A stretch of 56,804 nt of DNA from Rossellomorea aquimaris (GCF_008180865.1 NZ_VTEX01000009.1:1-56804); one strand, 5' to 3'; positions 8,944 to 20,288 are shown, numbered from the stretch's first letter. Numbers and translations: made by a program. The notes: a model not told the origin generated them from the letters alone.

Positions 8944-9011
8944 TGTCGAATTATCTTTATAAAATGCGTTTATTCGACAAAAATAGACAAAAAACCTCAC
9001 TTGTTTCGACA
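8944..9011. promoter_or_regulatory. Three further Spo0A-box matches upstream of metG
   Basis: TGTCGAA at 8944-8950 and its reverse complement TTCGACA at 8973-8979 and 9005-9011 all fit TGNCGAA. They are 29 and 32 bp apart (about three turns) and lie upstream of both the abrB and metG promoters. Binding is inferred. The short motif occurs by chance, but three in 68 bp beside the abrB pair is notable. Confidence 0.5.
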
Positions 9012-9035
9012 ATTTCAAGATTCAACATTGTTTAG

Positions 9036-9064
9036 TTGCAGAAACCCTTTATTTTAGGTATATT
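9036..9064 (+). promoter_or_regulatory. Probable sigma-A promoter of metG
   Basis: TTGCAG (9036-9041), a 17-bp spacer and TATATT (9059-9064) form a plausible sigma-A promoter, giving a leader of about 120 nt before metG. Confidence 0.6.
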
Positions 9065-9149
9065 TTGATGAGATAAGAGGTTAAGATGATAGGTAAGGCG
9101 CAGATAATGGATGTACATAACATTTATGCCACTATAAACCATACGGATG

Positions 9150-9169
9150 CCCCTATGGCTTTATGGGGG
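9150..9169 (+). promoter_or_regulatory. Hairpin just upstream of the metG ribosome site
   Basis: A 7-bp stem, CCCCTAT with ATGGGGG (one U-G pair, loop GGCTTT), ends about 10 bases before the GAGGAGGA ribosome site of metG. No T-run follows, so it is not a terminator, and no T-box or S-box consensus is visible in the leader. A role in mRNA stability or translation is only a suggestion. Confidence 0.5.
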
Positions 9170-9172
9170 TAG

Positions 9173-11152
<1,980 letters not shown>

Positions 11153-11177
11153 GTAAGCTTTTTATGCTTTTGTCGAT

Positions 11178-11207
11178 AAAGGGATGTTCCACGTGGAACA
11201 TCCCTTT
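11178..11207. promoter_or_regulatory. Probable parS site (ParB/Spo0J), also a possible metG terminator
   Basis: A perfect 30-bp palindrome has at its core TGTTCCACGTGGAACA (11185-11200), which differs from the parS consensus TGTTTCACGTGAAACA only at two symmetric positions. One B. subtilis parS site is known near metS, at this same place. The outer arms (AAAGGGA/TCCCTTT) could also fold as a terminator for metG, but the T-run is short. Confidence 0.85.
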
Positions 11208-11479
11208 ACTATATTAAAATAATTAATATATGGCATAACAATCGTTATATTAGGTGTTTCTTAAACTCATTACTATATTCAGAAAACAGTAGTATAGAAA
11301 GAAACAGATTGTTTTGGTTCTGTGACTAAAGTAGATAGAATGTAGAGTAACTGCGAATGAAACAGGAGTAATAAAAAATATCCATAGAAACCATAATATG
11401 TAATATGAATGTTACATGAATGTGATGCTTGTCATGCTTTTTTATATTAAACTTATCTTTATTACAAGGAGTGTCTTAC
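11208..11479. other. AT-rich spacer between metG and yabD
   Basis: No gene or stable hairpin is evident in this 270-bp spacer. A promoter for yabD must lie near its right end; TTGTCA (11428-11433) with TTATCT 18 bp downstream is a weak candidate. Confidence 0.4.
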
Positions 11480-12247
11480 ATGCTATTTGATACACATGTT
11501 CATTTGAATGCTGAACAATTTGACGAAGATCTGGAGGAGGTAATTTCAAGAGCAAGAGAAGCTGGAGTTGAAAAGATGGTGGTCGTCGGCTTTGATCGTC
11601 CAACGATTAACCGGGCAATGGAGCTCATTGAGCAATATGAATTTTTATATGCCAGCATCGGTTGGCACCCAGTGGATGCAATTGATATGAAGGATGAAGA
11701 TTTAGCTTGGATAGAAGAGCTCTCAAACCACCCTAAAGTAGTTGCCATAGGTGAAATGGGACTCGATTATCACTGGGATAAATCACCGAAAGATGTTCAA
11801 AAAGAAGTGTTTCGAAAACAAATTCATTTAGCTAAAAAGGTAAAACTCCCAATCATTATACACAACCGTGATGCCACACAAGATATAGTGGATATCCTCA
11901 GGGAAGAAGGAGCAGAGGAAGTTGGAGGGATCATGCATTGCTTCAGCGGAAGTCCTGAAATTGCTCAAGAATGTGTGGATATGAATTTCTACATTTCTCT
12001 GGGAGGTCCCGTGACCTTCAAAAATGCGAAAAAGCCAAAAGAAGTAGCAAAAGAAATTCCATTGGAAAAGCTTCTGATCGAAACAGACTGTCCTTATTTA
12101 GCACCTCACCCGAACAGGGGGAAGCGAAATGAACCTGCATACGTGAAGTTGGTAGCAGAACAGATTGCGGAGCTTAAGGAAATAACATTAGAAGAAGTAG
12201 AGAACATAACTACCAAAAATGCAAAAAAGTTATTCAACATAAACTGA
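11480..12247 (+). CDS. yabD: TatD-family metal-dependent hydrolase (YabD)
   Basis: A 255-residue TIM-barrel metallohydrolase with the same length as B. subtilis YabD. TatD-family members are Mg-dependent deoxyribonucleases; activity of this copy is inferred. Metal-site motifs are DTHVH at 4-8, the GEMGLDYH block, HNRDA, MHCFSGS and the late ETDCPYLAPHPNRGKRNEP segment. The frame extends to 11429, but AAGGAGTG at 11465-11472 fixes ATG 11480, which restores the family's MLFDTHVH start. Bacterial metG and tatD are commonly adjacent, with rnmV and rsmA next. Confidence 0.94.
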   Translation: MLFDTHVHLNAEQFDEDLEEVISRAREAGVEKMVVVGFDRPTINRAMELIEQYEFLYASIGWHPVDAIDMKDEDLAWIEELSNHPKVVAIGEMGLDYHWDKSPKDVQKEVFRKQIHLAKKVKLPIIIHNRDATQDIVDILREEGAEEVGGIMHCFSGSPEIAQECVDMNFYISLGGPVTFKNAKKPKEVAKEIPLEKLLIETDCPYLAPHPNRGKRNEPAYVKLVAEQIAELKEITLEEVENITTKNAKKLFNIN

Positions 12248-12442
12248 CATCAGATTTTGTCGAGAATTGAGAGAGCTTGTCCAAATAGTTAATAAAAACA
12301 AAAAGTTCTACATAGGATTCTTGTTTCATAGGATAATCATGTCGATAACTCTCTCTTTTCTTTTTCACTTCTTTTATGCATAATATGTTTTATGTTCCCT
12401 GGGTTTCAATATTTTGCTAGATTAAGTTAAAAGAAGTAAGGG

Positions 12443-12471
12443 TTGACAGTCACTGGATTACTCTATATAAT
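12443..12471 (+). promoter_or_regulatory. Consensus sigma-A promoter of yabE
   Basis: A perfect TTGACA (12443-12448), a 17-bp spacer and a perfect TATAAT (12466-12471) lie 27 bp before the yabE start. It is among the strongest-looking promoters in the window. Confidence 0.88.
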
Positions 12472-12497
12472 CACTCCGAGAAAAGGAGGCGTTTTTC

Positions 12498-13730
12498 ATG
12501 AAGTTTAAAACCATGAAAAGCCTGTTTTCCAAGTCTTTGAGTCGAAGGAAATGGATTGTTACAATCGGAACATTGGTAACATCTGCAGCTGTATTTGGAA
12601 TTCTTTTTTATGAAGGATCTAAAAACACTGTGGCATTGACCTTAGACGGCGAGCAAAAAGAGATTAGGACGCATGCGAATACAATTCAAGATATATTAAA
12701 AGAATTAGAGATTTCAACCCGCTCACAAGACTATTTGTACCCTTCGGGGAATACGAAGGTCTCAAATAACATGAACATTGTTTGGGAACCGGCAAAACAG
12801 GTAGAAGTAGTAGTAGGGGGTCAGGCGAAAAAGGTCTGGACGACTGCTGATACTGTAAAAGAGTTACTCTCTGAAAGTGAAATTAAAGTAGGAGAACATG
12901 ATAAGGTCAAACCCGGCTTATCAGAAAAAGTAACAGGGGACATGAACGTGAAGATTGATACCGCATTTTCACTTAAGCTTGTGAACGGCGGGAAAGAACA
13001 AAAGGTATGGTCTACTTCGACTACGGTCGCTGACTTTTTAAAGCAACAAGGAATTACACTAAATAAATCAGACCGTGTTGAACCAAGTTTAGACAAAGTT
13101 GTTAAAGCAAATGATGTCGTAAATGTCGTTCGAGTTGAAAAAGTCACCGATGTAGTGGAAGAGACAAAGGATTTCACCGTTATTTCCAAGAAGGATTCCG
13201 ATCTTTCAAAAGGAAAAGAGAAGGTCGTTCAAGAAGGTAAAAACGGCTTGGTAGAAAAGAAATTTGAAGTTGTGAAAGAAAACGGCAAAGAGGTTTCCAG
13301 AAAATTAGTTAGTGAAAAAGTAGTGAAAGAAAGCCAGGATAAAATCATTAATGTCGGAACAAAGGTTTTAGTGGCTCAAGTTTCACGTGGAAGTTCATCA
13401 TCTAATTCATCTGCCACAGCCTCAGCTGCTCCAAGTGGAGGAAGAGAGTTTTATGTGAGCTCTACAGCTTACACAGCATCATGTAACGGATGCTCAGGCT
13501 ATACAGCTACAGGAATCAACCTGAAATCAAATCCGAATGTTAAAGTGATTGCAGTGGACCCTTCTGTCATTCCTTTAGGAACAAAGGTATATGTAGAGGG
13601 CTATGGCTATGCCGTAGCTGCAGATACGGGTGGCGCAATCAAAGGGAATAAAATCGATGTATTCTTCCCGTCTAAATCAGATGCCTATCGTTGGGGAAGA
13701 AAAACAATAAAAGTAAAAATATTAAACTAA
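12498..13730 (+). CDS. yabE: Cell-wall protein YabE (DUF348-G5-3D)
   Basis: A 410-residue secreted or membrane-anchored protein (B. subtilis YabE is 437). A basic N-terminus and one hydrophobic segment (about 20-38) form a signal anchor. Three DUF348 ubiquitin-like repeats follow (about 44-85, 100-141, 158-199), then a G5 domain (about 212-290), a serine-rich linker and a C-terminal 3D domain (about 320-408) with the conserved VIAVDPSVIPLGTKVYV and AADTGG segments. 3D domains resemble lytic transglycosylase folds of RpfB type, suggesting peptidoglycan remodelling. Its own consensus promoter and terminator make it monocistronic. In B. subtilis it is controlled by an antisense RNA, which I could not confirm here. 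Confidence 0.93.
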   Translation: MKFKTMKSLFSKSLSRRKWIVTIGTLVTSAAVFGILFYEGSKNTVALTLDGEQKEIRTHANTIQDILKELEISTRSQDYLYPSGNTKVSNNMNIVWEPAKQVEVVVGGQAKKVWTTADTVKELLSESEIKVGEHDKVKPGLSEKVTGDMNVKIDTAFSLKLVNGGKEQKVWSTSTTVADFLKQQGITLNKSDRVEPSLDKVVKANDVVNVVRVEKVTDVVEETKDFTVISKKDSDLSKGKEKVVQEGKNGLVEKKFEVVKENGKEVSRKLVSEKVVKESQDKIINVGTKVLVAQVSRGSSSSNSSATASAAPSGGREFYVSSTAYTASCNGCSGYTATGINLKSNPNVKVIAVDPSVIPLGTKVYVEGYGYAVAADTGGAIKGNKIDVFFPSKSDAYRWGRKTIKVKILN

Positions 13731-13731
13731 G

Positions 13732-13758
13732 AGCAGGGGTGTTCTCCTGCTTTTTTTT
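13732..13758 (+). terminator. yabE terminator
   Basis: The stem AGCAGG with CCTGCT is followed by eight T, just after the yabE stop. Confidence 0.88.
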
Positions 13759-13849
13759 ATTTATAAGTAAAAACCGTTATAATAGCTTTAGGTCTTCAAT
13801 GATTAGACGAAAATGAAAGCAGAAAAGTTTCAATTTTTTTGGAGGAATT

Positions 13850-15281
<1,432 letters not shown>

Positions 15282-15292
15282 AGCTTGGATAG

Positions 15293-15329
15293 ATGGCTAA
15301 ACGTGAAAGTGCGTTTAGCCATTTTTTTG
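15293..15329 (+). terminator. rnmV-rsmA terminator
   Basis: An 11-bp perfect stem, ATGGCTAAACG with CGTTTAGCCAT (8-nt loop), is followed by seven T. Confidence 0.92.
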
Positions 15330-15524
15330 TTCCCGTGTACTCCGCACGGGAGACCCATTTTATTGACACCGAATAGTAGAGGGTTGCATAGGTTATCACA
15401 GGGAATATTTACTTAATTAAGGATAAGGAACGTGTTGAGAAGGATATGACAAACGTTGATCCTCCTCGGCTTATTTATTTCCTTTTTTGATTTAACGAAT
15501 GTTTAGCCCACGGGAGTGACTGAT

Positions 15525-16403
15525 GTGAATATCGAAATCAATGATGTCGTAGGCCGCCTTTCCTATCAGTGTGATATTTTATTCAGGGTGATAGATATCC
15601 GCATGATAGATGGCCAAAAAACGGCAGTACTGTATGGTGAAGATTTTCGATTAATAGCGGATGCTCCTTTTCATGATTTGAAGAAGATGGACCCTAGAGA
15701 GCAGGAACGTATTGCGCAGGAGTTTCGTTCAAAGGAGGAACAATCTCTTGACCTATTTCGTCAGGATATAGAGCTTCTGAAGTATAAGCAGGAATACAAG
15801 GTAACGAATGCTTATCGAGACGATTATAACTATTTCCAGGTTCCAGGGAAAGTGCTTCATCTTGATGGAGATCCCAGCTATTTAAGAAAGTGTCTAGATC
15901 TTTATGAAAAAATTGGTGTCCCGGTAAAAGGTGTTCACTGTAGTGAGACAGAGATGCCTGAGCAGATTGGGTCGCTTATCGATAAATATAGACCGAATAT
16001 TATTGTTTTGACCGGTCACGATGCCTATTCCAAGGCGAAAGGGACTAAAGCTGATATTAACGCCTATCGACATTCCAAATATTTTGTTCAGGCCGTGCGT
16101 GAAGCACGCAGCAAATCTCCACACTTGGATCAGTTAGTGATCTTTGCTGGTGCTTGTCAATCCCACTTTGAATCATTGATCCACGCTGGAGCCAATTTTG
16201 CGAGCTCTCCGTCGAGAGTCAATATTCATGCACTGGATCCCGTTTATATCGTGGCTAAGATTTGTTTTACGGGGTTTAAGGATTCGGTAAATGTGTGGGA
16301 CGTCATCCGCAATACATTAACAGGGGACAAAGGGCTTGGCGGGATCGAGACGAAGGGTGTCCTTCGTACAGGGATGCCATATAAAATTACACACGAAGAT
16401 TAG
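15525..16403 (+). CDS. yabG: Sporulation-specific protease YabG
   Basis: A 292-residue protein clearly matching B. subtilis YabG, a mother-cell protease that processes spore coat proteins (for example SpoIVA and SafA) during coat maturation. Conserved blocks include PGKVLHLDGD, LTGHDAYSKAKG, FAGACQSHFESLIHAGANFASSPSRVNIHALDP (residues about 205-237) and KGLGGIETKGVLRTGMPYK. The cysteine in GACQSHFESL is a plausible catalytic residue. The frame opens at GTG 15516, but that codon lies inside the GGGAGTGA ribosome site, so GTG 15525 is preferred. I did not find a convincing sigma-K promoter. Confidence 0.94.
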   Translation: MNIEINDVVGRLSYQCDILFRVIDIRMIDGQKTAVLYGEDFRLIADAPFHDLKKMDPREQERIAQEFRSKEEQSLDLFRQDIELLKYKQEYKVTNAYRDDYNYFQVPGKVLHLDGDPSYLRKCLDLYEKIGVPVKGVHCSETEMPEQIGSLIDKYRPNIIVLTGHDAYSKAKGTKADINAYRHSKYFVQAVREARSKSPHLDQLVIFAGACQSHFESLIHAGANFASSPSRVNIHALDPVYIVAKICFTGFKDSVNVWDVIRNTLTGDKGLGGIETKGVLRTGMPYKITHED

Positions 16404-16422
16404 GGAATGTTCGACAAAAATC

Positions 16423-16468
16423 AAATAGACCTTACAATTTACTGCGTGAATTGTAAGGTCTATTTGGC
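16423..16468. terminator. yabG terminator
   Basis: A perfect 17-bp stem (16423-16439 with 16449-16465), AAATAGACC ... GGTCTATTT, with a 9-nt loop. The T-run is short, but the A/T ends suit either strand. Confidence 0.82.
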
Positions 16469-16508
16469 GTTTAGATGTATAGATTAGTAAGGTGGGTTTT
16501 TTAGTGGC

Positions 16509-16675
16509 ATTTATGCTTGTCGCCTCTGGGCAAAGCCCCTCCGCTTTTCTATGTGTCCAGCTTCAGGGGCTTGGGGCTCGAGGTCATAAGCCAAGTAACC
16601 TAAAAAGGCAAAAAGCGCCTTTCCGGCATGCTCGCCTTATGCTTGTCGCCTCTGGGCAAAGCCCCTCCACTTTTA
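16509..16675 (+). repeat. Structured repeat family A, copy 1 (126-bp period)
   Basis: The block TTATGCTTGTCGCCTCTGGG occurs at 16511 and again, starting in the same register, 126 bp later. Between them lie the conserved words CTTTTCTATGTGTCCAGC and CTCGAGGTCATAAG, a CATAAG/CTTATG stem (16585-16590 with 16636-16641) and an AAAGGC/GCCTTT hairpin. The central arm GGGGCTT (16566-16572) is complementary to AAGCCCC on both sides (16533 and 16659). The second copy is at 20454-20652. I do not know its function. Confidence 0.85.
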
Positions 16676-16751
16676 TTGTTTACATAATTTTTCAAGGGTT
16701 GGGGAATGTTAGGTGTGTAGAAAAAACGTACTTTTTGTTGAATAAAATATA

Positions 16752-16821
16752 TTGACAGGTGTTCCTTGTTCTTGTTAAAATAATAAATTTATTTGACTAA
16801 AATTACATAATGTGTTATATT
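16752..16821 (+). promoter_or_regulatory. Tandem sigma-A promoters of veg
   Basis: Downstream promoter: TTGACT (16793-16798), 17-bp spacer, TATATT (16816-16821), with its start near 16828. Upstream candidate: TTGACA (16752-16757), 17-bp spacer, TTAAAA (16775-16780). AT-rich DNA between them could act as an UP element. The B. subtilis veg promoter is one of the strongest known. Confidence 0.75.
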
Positions 16822-16845
16822 TGATTATAGTGAGGTGGAAGCGAA

Positions 16846-17115
16846 ATGCCAAAAACATTAGCCGACATTAAAAGATCCCTTGATTCTAATCTTGGGAAAC
16901 GTTTAATGCTTAAAGCAAACGGTGGACGTAGAAAAACAATTGAGCGTTCAGGTGTTCTAGCCGAAACGTATCCTTCTGTATTCGTGGTTCAACTGGATCA
17001 AGAAGAGAATGCGTTCGAACGAGTTTCTTACAGCTATGCAGATGTTCTCACTGAGACAGTTCAATTAACATTTTATGATGAAGCAACAGGAAATATCATC
17101 TTTAGCCAGCAGTAG
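16846..17115 (+). CDS. veg: Veg, biofilm-related small protein
   Basis: An 89-residue basic protein matching B. subtilis Veg (86 residues), with the conserved start [37 protein letters not shown] split over residues 2-38. It has no membrane segment. In B. subtilis Veg is very highly expressed and promotes biofilm matrix genes by inhibiting SinR, by an incompletely known route. ATG 16846 follows a GAGGTGG site. Two promoters and a terminator make it a single-gene unit, between yabG and sspF as expected. Confidence 0.95.
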   Translation: MPKTLADIKRSLDSNLGKRLMLKANGGRRKTIERSGVLAETYPSVFVVQLDQEENAFERVSYSYADVLTETVQLTFYDEATGNIIFSQQ

Positions 17116-17138
17116 ACAATCGTTTGCTGCTTTTTTAT
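17108..17138 (+). terminator. veg terminator
   Basis: The arms AGCAG and CTGCT flank a loop containing the veg stop codon region, followed by six T. Confidence 0.7.
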
Positions 17139-17179
17139 TTGTCCAATTTTCATGAAGTATATAGATTAGGACTCTCCAT

Positions 17180-17210
17180 TGTTATGTTTTATCCTTTTGT
17201 ACACATACTA
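17180..17210 (+). promoter_or_regulatory. Sigma-G-type promoter of sspF
   Basis: A perfect -10 CATACTA (17204-17210) lies 18 bp after TGTTAT (17180-17185), a partial match to the -35 TGAATA. It sits 31 bp before sspF, a gene of the forespore sigma-G regulon. Confidence 0.72.
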
Positions 17211-17241
17211 AACGTGTGGTACATCTAAAGGAGGTAGACTT

Positions 17242-17424
17242 ATGAGCAGAAGAAGAGGAATCATGTCTGATCAATTAAAAGAAGAAATCGCTCAGGAATT
17301 GGGATTCTATGATGTTGTTCAGAAGGATGGTTGGGGTGGAATCACGTCACGGGATGCAGGTAATATGGTGAAGCGCGCAGTCGAGCTCGCAAGTCAGCAA
17401 TTATCTGAAAATCGTCCTCACTAA
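17242..17424 (+). CDS. sspF: Small acid-soluble spore protein SspF
   Basis: A 60-residue alpha/beta-type SASP-like protein, the size of B. subtilis SspF (61). These forespore proteins coat DNA and protect it in the dormant spore. Visible parts are [14 protein letters not shown], the [23 protein letters not shown] segment (about 32-54) and the polar C-terminus. GGAGG precedes ATG 17242 and a sigma-G -10 lies upstream. A perfect 16-bp terminator stem follows. Confidence 0.95.
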   Translation: MSRRRGIMSDQLKEEIAQELGFYDVVQKDGWGGITSRDAGNMVKRAVELASQQLSENRPH

Positions 17425-17470
17425 CTCTTTTCCCGCATACAGGATTACATCTTTTATCAGTACCATATAC

Positions 17471-17518
17471 AGGGGGCCACCTTAAAAGTGTAGTGCTTTT
17501 AAGGTGGCCCCTGTTTTA
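17471..17518 (+). terminator. sspF terminator
   Basis: A perfect 16-bp stem (17473-17488 with 17496-17511), GGGGCCACC ... GGTGGCCCC, with a 7-nt loop and trailing T's. This is one of the strongest hairpins in the window. Confidence 0.9.
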
Positions 17519-17592
17519 ATAAAGACAAGACAATCTTTCCTATCAGTACTTTACGTGATAAAATAACATACTTGTATGAGTATGTTTAGAAG

Positions 17593-17620
17593 TTAACACT
17601 CTCAATAATAAGTGTATGAT
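17593..17620 (+). promoter_or_regulatory. Probable sigma-A promoter of ispE
   Basis: TTAACA (17593-17598), a 16-bp spacer and TATGAT (17615-17620) lie 37 bp before ispE. Confidence 0.55.
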
Positions 17621-17657
17621 ACAATATAACAAAGAGTATTGGTAAGAAGGTGATGAT

Positions 17658-18512
17658 ATGAGGTTATTAGTGAAGGCGCCGGCAAAAATTAACCTATCAC
17701 TTGATGTTTTACATAAACGTTCAGATGGTTACCATGAAGTTGAGATGGTTATGACTACGATTGATTTAGCAGATAGAATTGAGCTTACGAATCTTTCTGA
17801 TGATACGATTAAGATTCTCTCGCATAATCGATTTGTGCCGGACGATGGAAGAAATCTTGCCTATCAGGCTGCCCAGCTTTTAAAGACGAGGTTGAATATC
17901 AAAAAAGGGGTAGCGATCTCCATTGATAAAGTGATACCTGTAGCAGCAGGGTTAGCAGGCGGGAGCAGTGACGCGGCAGCAACCTTAAAAGGGTTAAATC
18001 GATTATGGGATTTAGGTCTCAGCATGGATGAGCTGGCAAAGCTTGGTTCCGAAATTGGTTCAGATGTATCTTTCTGTGTTTACGGGGGTACGGCTCTAGC
18101 ATCAGGAAGAGGAGAGAAGATCAAACATCTTCCACCCCCGCCTAATTGCTGGGTCATATTAGCAAAACCAACAATAGGGGTTTCGACAGCAGATGTTTAT
18201 AAAAATTTGGATTTGAAAAACATTACACATCCGAATACGAACGCCATGGTTTCAGCTTTAAAACAAGGAAATTATCATGATATATGCTCCAATCTTGGGA
18301 ATGTACTTGAATCGGTCACATTGGATATGCACCCTGAAGTGGCTCAAATCAAGGACCAAATGGAGCGTTTTGGTGCCGATGCTGTGCTAATGAGCGGAAG
18401 TGGACCGACGGTATATGGATTAGTGCAATATGAATCAAGACTTCATCGAATCTATAATGGTTTAAGAGGTTTTTGTGATCAAGTGTTCGCTGTGCGCATG
18501 CTGGGAGATTAA
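17658..18512 (+). CDS. ispE: 4-diphosphocytidyl-2-C-methyl-D-erythritol kinase
   Basis: A GHMP kinase of the non-mevalonate isoprenoid pathway; it phosphorylates CDP-ME on its 2-hydroxyl. The 284-residue protein has the catalytic pair K10 ([10 protein letters not shown]) and D136 (GSDVSF), and the glycine-rich ATP loop [16 protein letters not shown] at 94-109. A late GSGPTVYG block completes the GHMP fold. GAAGGTGAT precedes ATG 17658. purR follows 71 bp later, as in B. subtilis. Confidence 0.97.
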   Translation: MRLLVKAPAKINLSLDVLHKRSDGYHEVEMVMTTIDLADRIELTNLSDDTIKILSHNRFVPDDGRNLAYQAAQLLKTRLNIKKGVAISIDKVIPVAAGLAGGSSDAAATLKGLNRLWDLGLSMDELAKLGSEIGSDVSFCVYGGTALASGRGEKIKHLPPPPNCWVILAKPTIGVSTADVYKNLDLKNITHPNTNAMVSALKQGNYHDICSNLGNVLESVTLDMHPEVAQIKDQMERFGADAVLMSGSGPTVYGLVQYESRLHRIYNGLRGFCDQVFAVRMLGD

Positions 18513-18583
18513 GAGCTCTTGCCGAAATCCGTATATTAATGATATATTTACATTATAATATTCGGATTTAGGAGGTTTCTTTG

Positions 18584-19420
18584 GTGAAGTTTAAGCGTAG
18601 TGAACGATTAATTGATATGACGCATTATTTATTAGAACGCCCCCACCAACTTGTTCCTTTAACTTTTTTCTCTGAACGGTATGGTTCTGCAAAGTCTTCC
18701 ATCAGTGAGGACTTGACGATAGTAAAGGAAACATTTGAAGGACGGGGCGTGGGGACTGTTCAAACAGTTCCCGGGGCAGCCGGTGGAGTGAAATATGTTC
18801 CAAAGGTAAACAGTCAGGAAGCGAAAGAAATGATAGATGAGCTTTGTGTTCATCTGGAAAGCTCAGATCGTTTATTACCAGGCGGATACCTATACATGAC
18901 CGACCTGCTGGGTAACCCTCAGCTTATGAAAAGTGTAGGGAAATTACTGGCGTCTGCTTTCGCTGAGAAAGATATTGATGTCATCATGACAGTAGCGACA
19001 AAAGGGATACCGATTGCAAATGCAATTGCCTCTTACTTAAATGTTCCAGTCGTCATTGTAAGGCGGGATAGCCGCGTAACAGAGGGCTCGACTGTGAGCA
19101 TTAATTATGTCTCCGGCTCATCGAAGAGAATCCAATCCATGGTTCTTTCCAAGAGAAGTTTGAAGGAAGGGTCTAAAGTATTGGTTGTCGATGACTTCAT
19201 GAAGGCAGGGGGAACCATCAACGGTATGAAGAACTTATTGGAAGAGTTCTCGGCTACTTTATCCGGAATAGGTGTTTTAGTTGAATCCAATAGTATCGAT
19301 GGTCGACTAGTGGATGATTATGTTTCATTGTTAAAATTGTCTGACGTGAATGAAAAAGATAAACAGATTTCGTTGACAGAAGGAAATTATTTTCAATCAA
19401 ATTTAACATTTCTACCATAA
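18584..19420 (+). CDS. purR: Purine repressor PurR
   Basis: A 278-residue regulator that controls purine synthesis and transport genes; PRPP relieves binding in B. subtilis. A winged-helix N-terminal domain (about 1-74) is joined to a phosphoribosyltransferase-like domain carrying the PRPP loop VVDDFMKAGGT near 199-209. The frame opens at TTG 18581. GTG 18584 is chosen because GGAGG at 18571-18575 lies 8 bp away and the protein then starts MKFKRSERL, like B. subtilis MKFRRSGRL. ridA is 15 bp downstream, the conserved purR-yabJ pair. Confidence 0.95.
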   Translation: MKFKRSERLIDMTHYLLERPHQLVPLTFFSERYGSAKSSISEDLTIVKETFEGRGVGTVQTVPGAAGGVKYVPKVNSQEAKEMIDELCVHLESSDRLLPGGYLYMTDLLGNPQLMKSVGKLLASAFAEKDIDVIMTVATKGIPIANAIASYLNVPVVIVRRDSRVTEGSTVSINYVSGSSKRIQSMVLSKRSLKEGSKVLVVDDFMKAGGTINGMKNLLEEFSATLSGIGVLVESNSIDGRLVDDYVSLLKLSDVNEKDKQISLTEGNYFQSNLTFLP

Positions 19421-19435
19421 GGGGAGGCATTTAAT

Positions 19436-19810
19436 ATGCGTGTAGTTTCTACTAAACAAGCACCAGCAGCAATTGGTCCATACTCACAGGGGATTGTCGT
19501 AAATAATTTATTTTACAGTTCGGGTCAAATCCCTCTGACGGCAGAAGGTACTATGATGGAAGGGGATGTAGCGGAACAGACGCATCAGGTGTTCCGTAAT
19601 CTTCAAGCCGTACTATCGGAAGCTGGAGCATCATTAGAAACAGTGGTGAAAGCAACTGTGTTTATTAAGGATATGAATGAATTTGGTACGATCAATGAAG
19701 TGTATGGGGAATATTTTAGTAATCACAAGCCGGCTCGTTCTTGTGTAGAGGTAGCCCGCTTACCTAAAGATGCCTTAGTTGAGATCGAAGTAATCGCACT
19801 CGTGAAGTAA
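19436..19810 (+). CDS. ridA: RidA-family 2-iminobutanoate/2-iminopropanoate deaminase (YabJ)
   Basis: A 124-residue trimeric enzyme that hydrolyses reactive enamines and imines made by PLP enzymes. Family marks are AIGPYSQG near the N-terminus (about 12-19), SGQIPLT, and the [22 protein letters not shown]-terminal block (about 102-122) with the key arginine. GGGAGGC precedes ATG 19436. It is cotranscribed with purR, and its stop codon is embedded in the terminator. Confidence 0.96.
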   Translation: MRVVSTKQAPAAIGPYSQGIVVNNLFYSSGQIPLTAEGTMMEGDVAEQTHQVFRNLQAVLSEAGASLETVVKATVFIKDMNEFGTINEVYGEYFSNHKPARSCVEVARLPKDALVEIEVIALVK

Positions 19811-19832
19811 AATTCACGGGTGTTTTTTTGTG
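19799..19832 (+). terminator. purR-ridA terminator
   Basis: CACTCGTGAA pairs with TTCACGGGTG (one G-U), followed by seven T. The left arm includes the last codons of ridA. Confidence 0.88.
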
Positions 19833-19912
19833 TCAAAAAGGAAGTGTAGTTCAAATGAAATAGATGACTGGATATAAAAAATAAAACTTTTCAAAAAATT
19901 TTACAATTTAAG

Positions 19913-19941
19913 AAGGAATATCTAAATAATTCGTTGAATAC
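19913..19941 (+). promoter_or_regulatory. Sigma-H promoter of spoVG
   Basis: AAGGAATAT (19913-19921), an 11-bp spacer and GTTGAATAC (19933-19941) match the sigma-H consensus RnAGGAwWW/RnnGAATWW. The AT-rich DNA upstream (19860-19910) resembles the AbrB-bound region of the B. subtilis spoVG promoter. Confidence 0.88.
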
Positions 19942-19981
19942 ATAGAGTAGATTTCATCTAGGGAAAAAGGTGGTGAACAGA

Positions 19982-20275
19982 ATGGAAGTAACAGACGTAA
20001 GATTACGCCGAGTAAACACCGATGGTCGCATGAGAGCTATCGCATCTATTACGCTGGATAATGAATTTGTTGTTCATGACATTCGCGTTATTGATGGGAA
20101 CAACGGCTTATTTGTAGCGATGCCAAGCAAGCGGACTCCAGATGGGGAATTTCGTGATATTGCTCACCCAATTAATTCAGGTACTCGCGGCAAGATCCAA
20201 GATGCCGTTTTAGCTGAGTATCACCGTCTAGGTGAGCTAGAAGAAGTTGAGTTAGAAGAAGCTGGGGCTTCCTAA
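19982..20275 (+). CDS. spoVG: SpoVG, RNA/DNA-binding regulator
   Basis: A 97-residue protein almost identical to B. subtilis SpoVG over most of its length ([18 protein letters not shown], then [18 protein letters not shown], then [15 protein letters not shown]). It affects asymmetric septation and spore cortex formation, and homologues bind nucleic acid. The frame opens at GTG 19970, but AAAAAGGTGGTGA lies across that position, so ATG 19982 is the start. A sigma-H promoter lies 41 bp upstream. The tail is acidic ([13 protein letters not shown]). Confidence 0.97.
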   Translation: MEVTDVRLRRVNTDGRMRAIASITLDNEFVVHDIRVIDGNNGLFVAMPSKRTPDGEFRDIAHPINSGTRGKIQDAVLAEYHRLGELEEVELEEAGAS

Positions 20276-20288
20276 TTAGATCTATAGC

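Noticed and set aside
12821..13189. Antisense frame in yabE, in view of the known antisense RNA of B. subtilis yabE
   Set aside because: A protein is unlikely. I also could not identify a convincing extracytoplasmic-sigma promoter on the - strand, so no antisense RNA is annotated.
15330..15352. CCCGTG/CACGGG hairpin after the rsmA terminator
   Set aside because: Short and without a T-run or conserved context; probably incidental.
16492..16755. 87-codon + strand frame
   Set aside because: It is contained in repeat family A; its protein repeats the same words as the frame at 20473 only because the DNA repeats.
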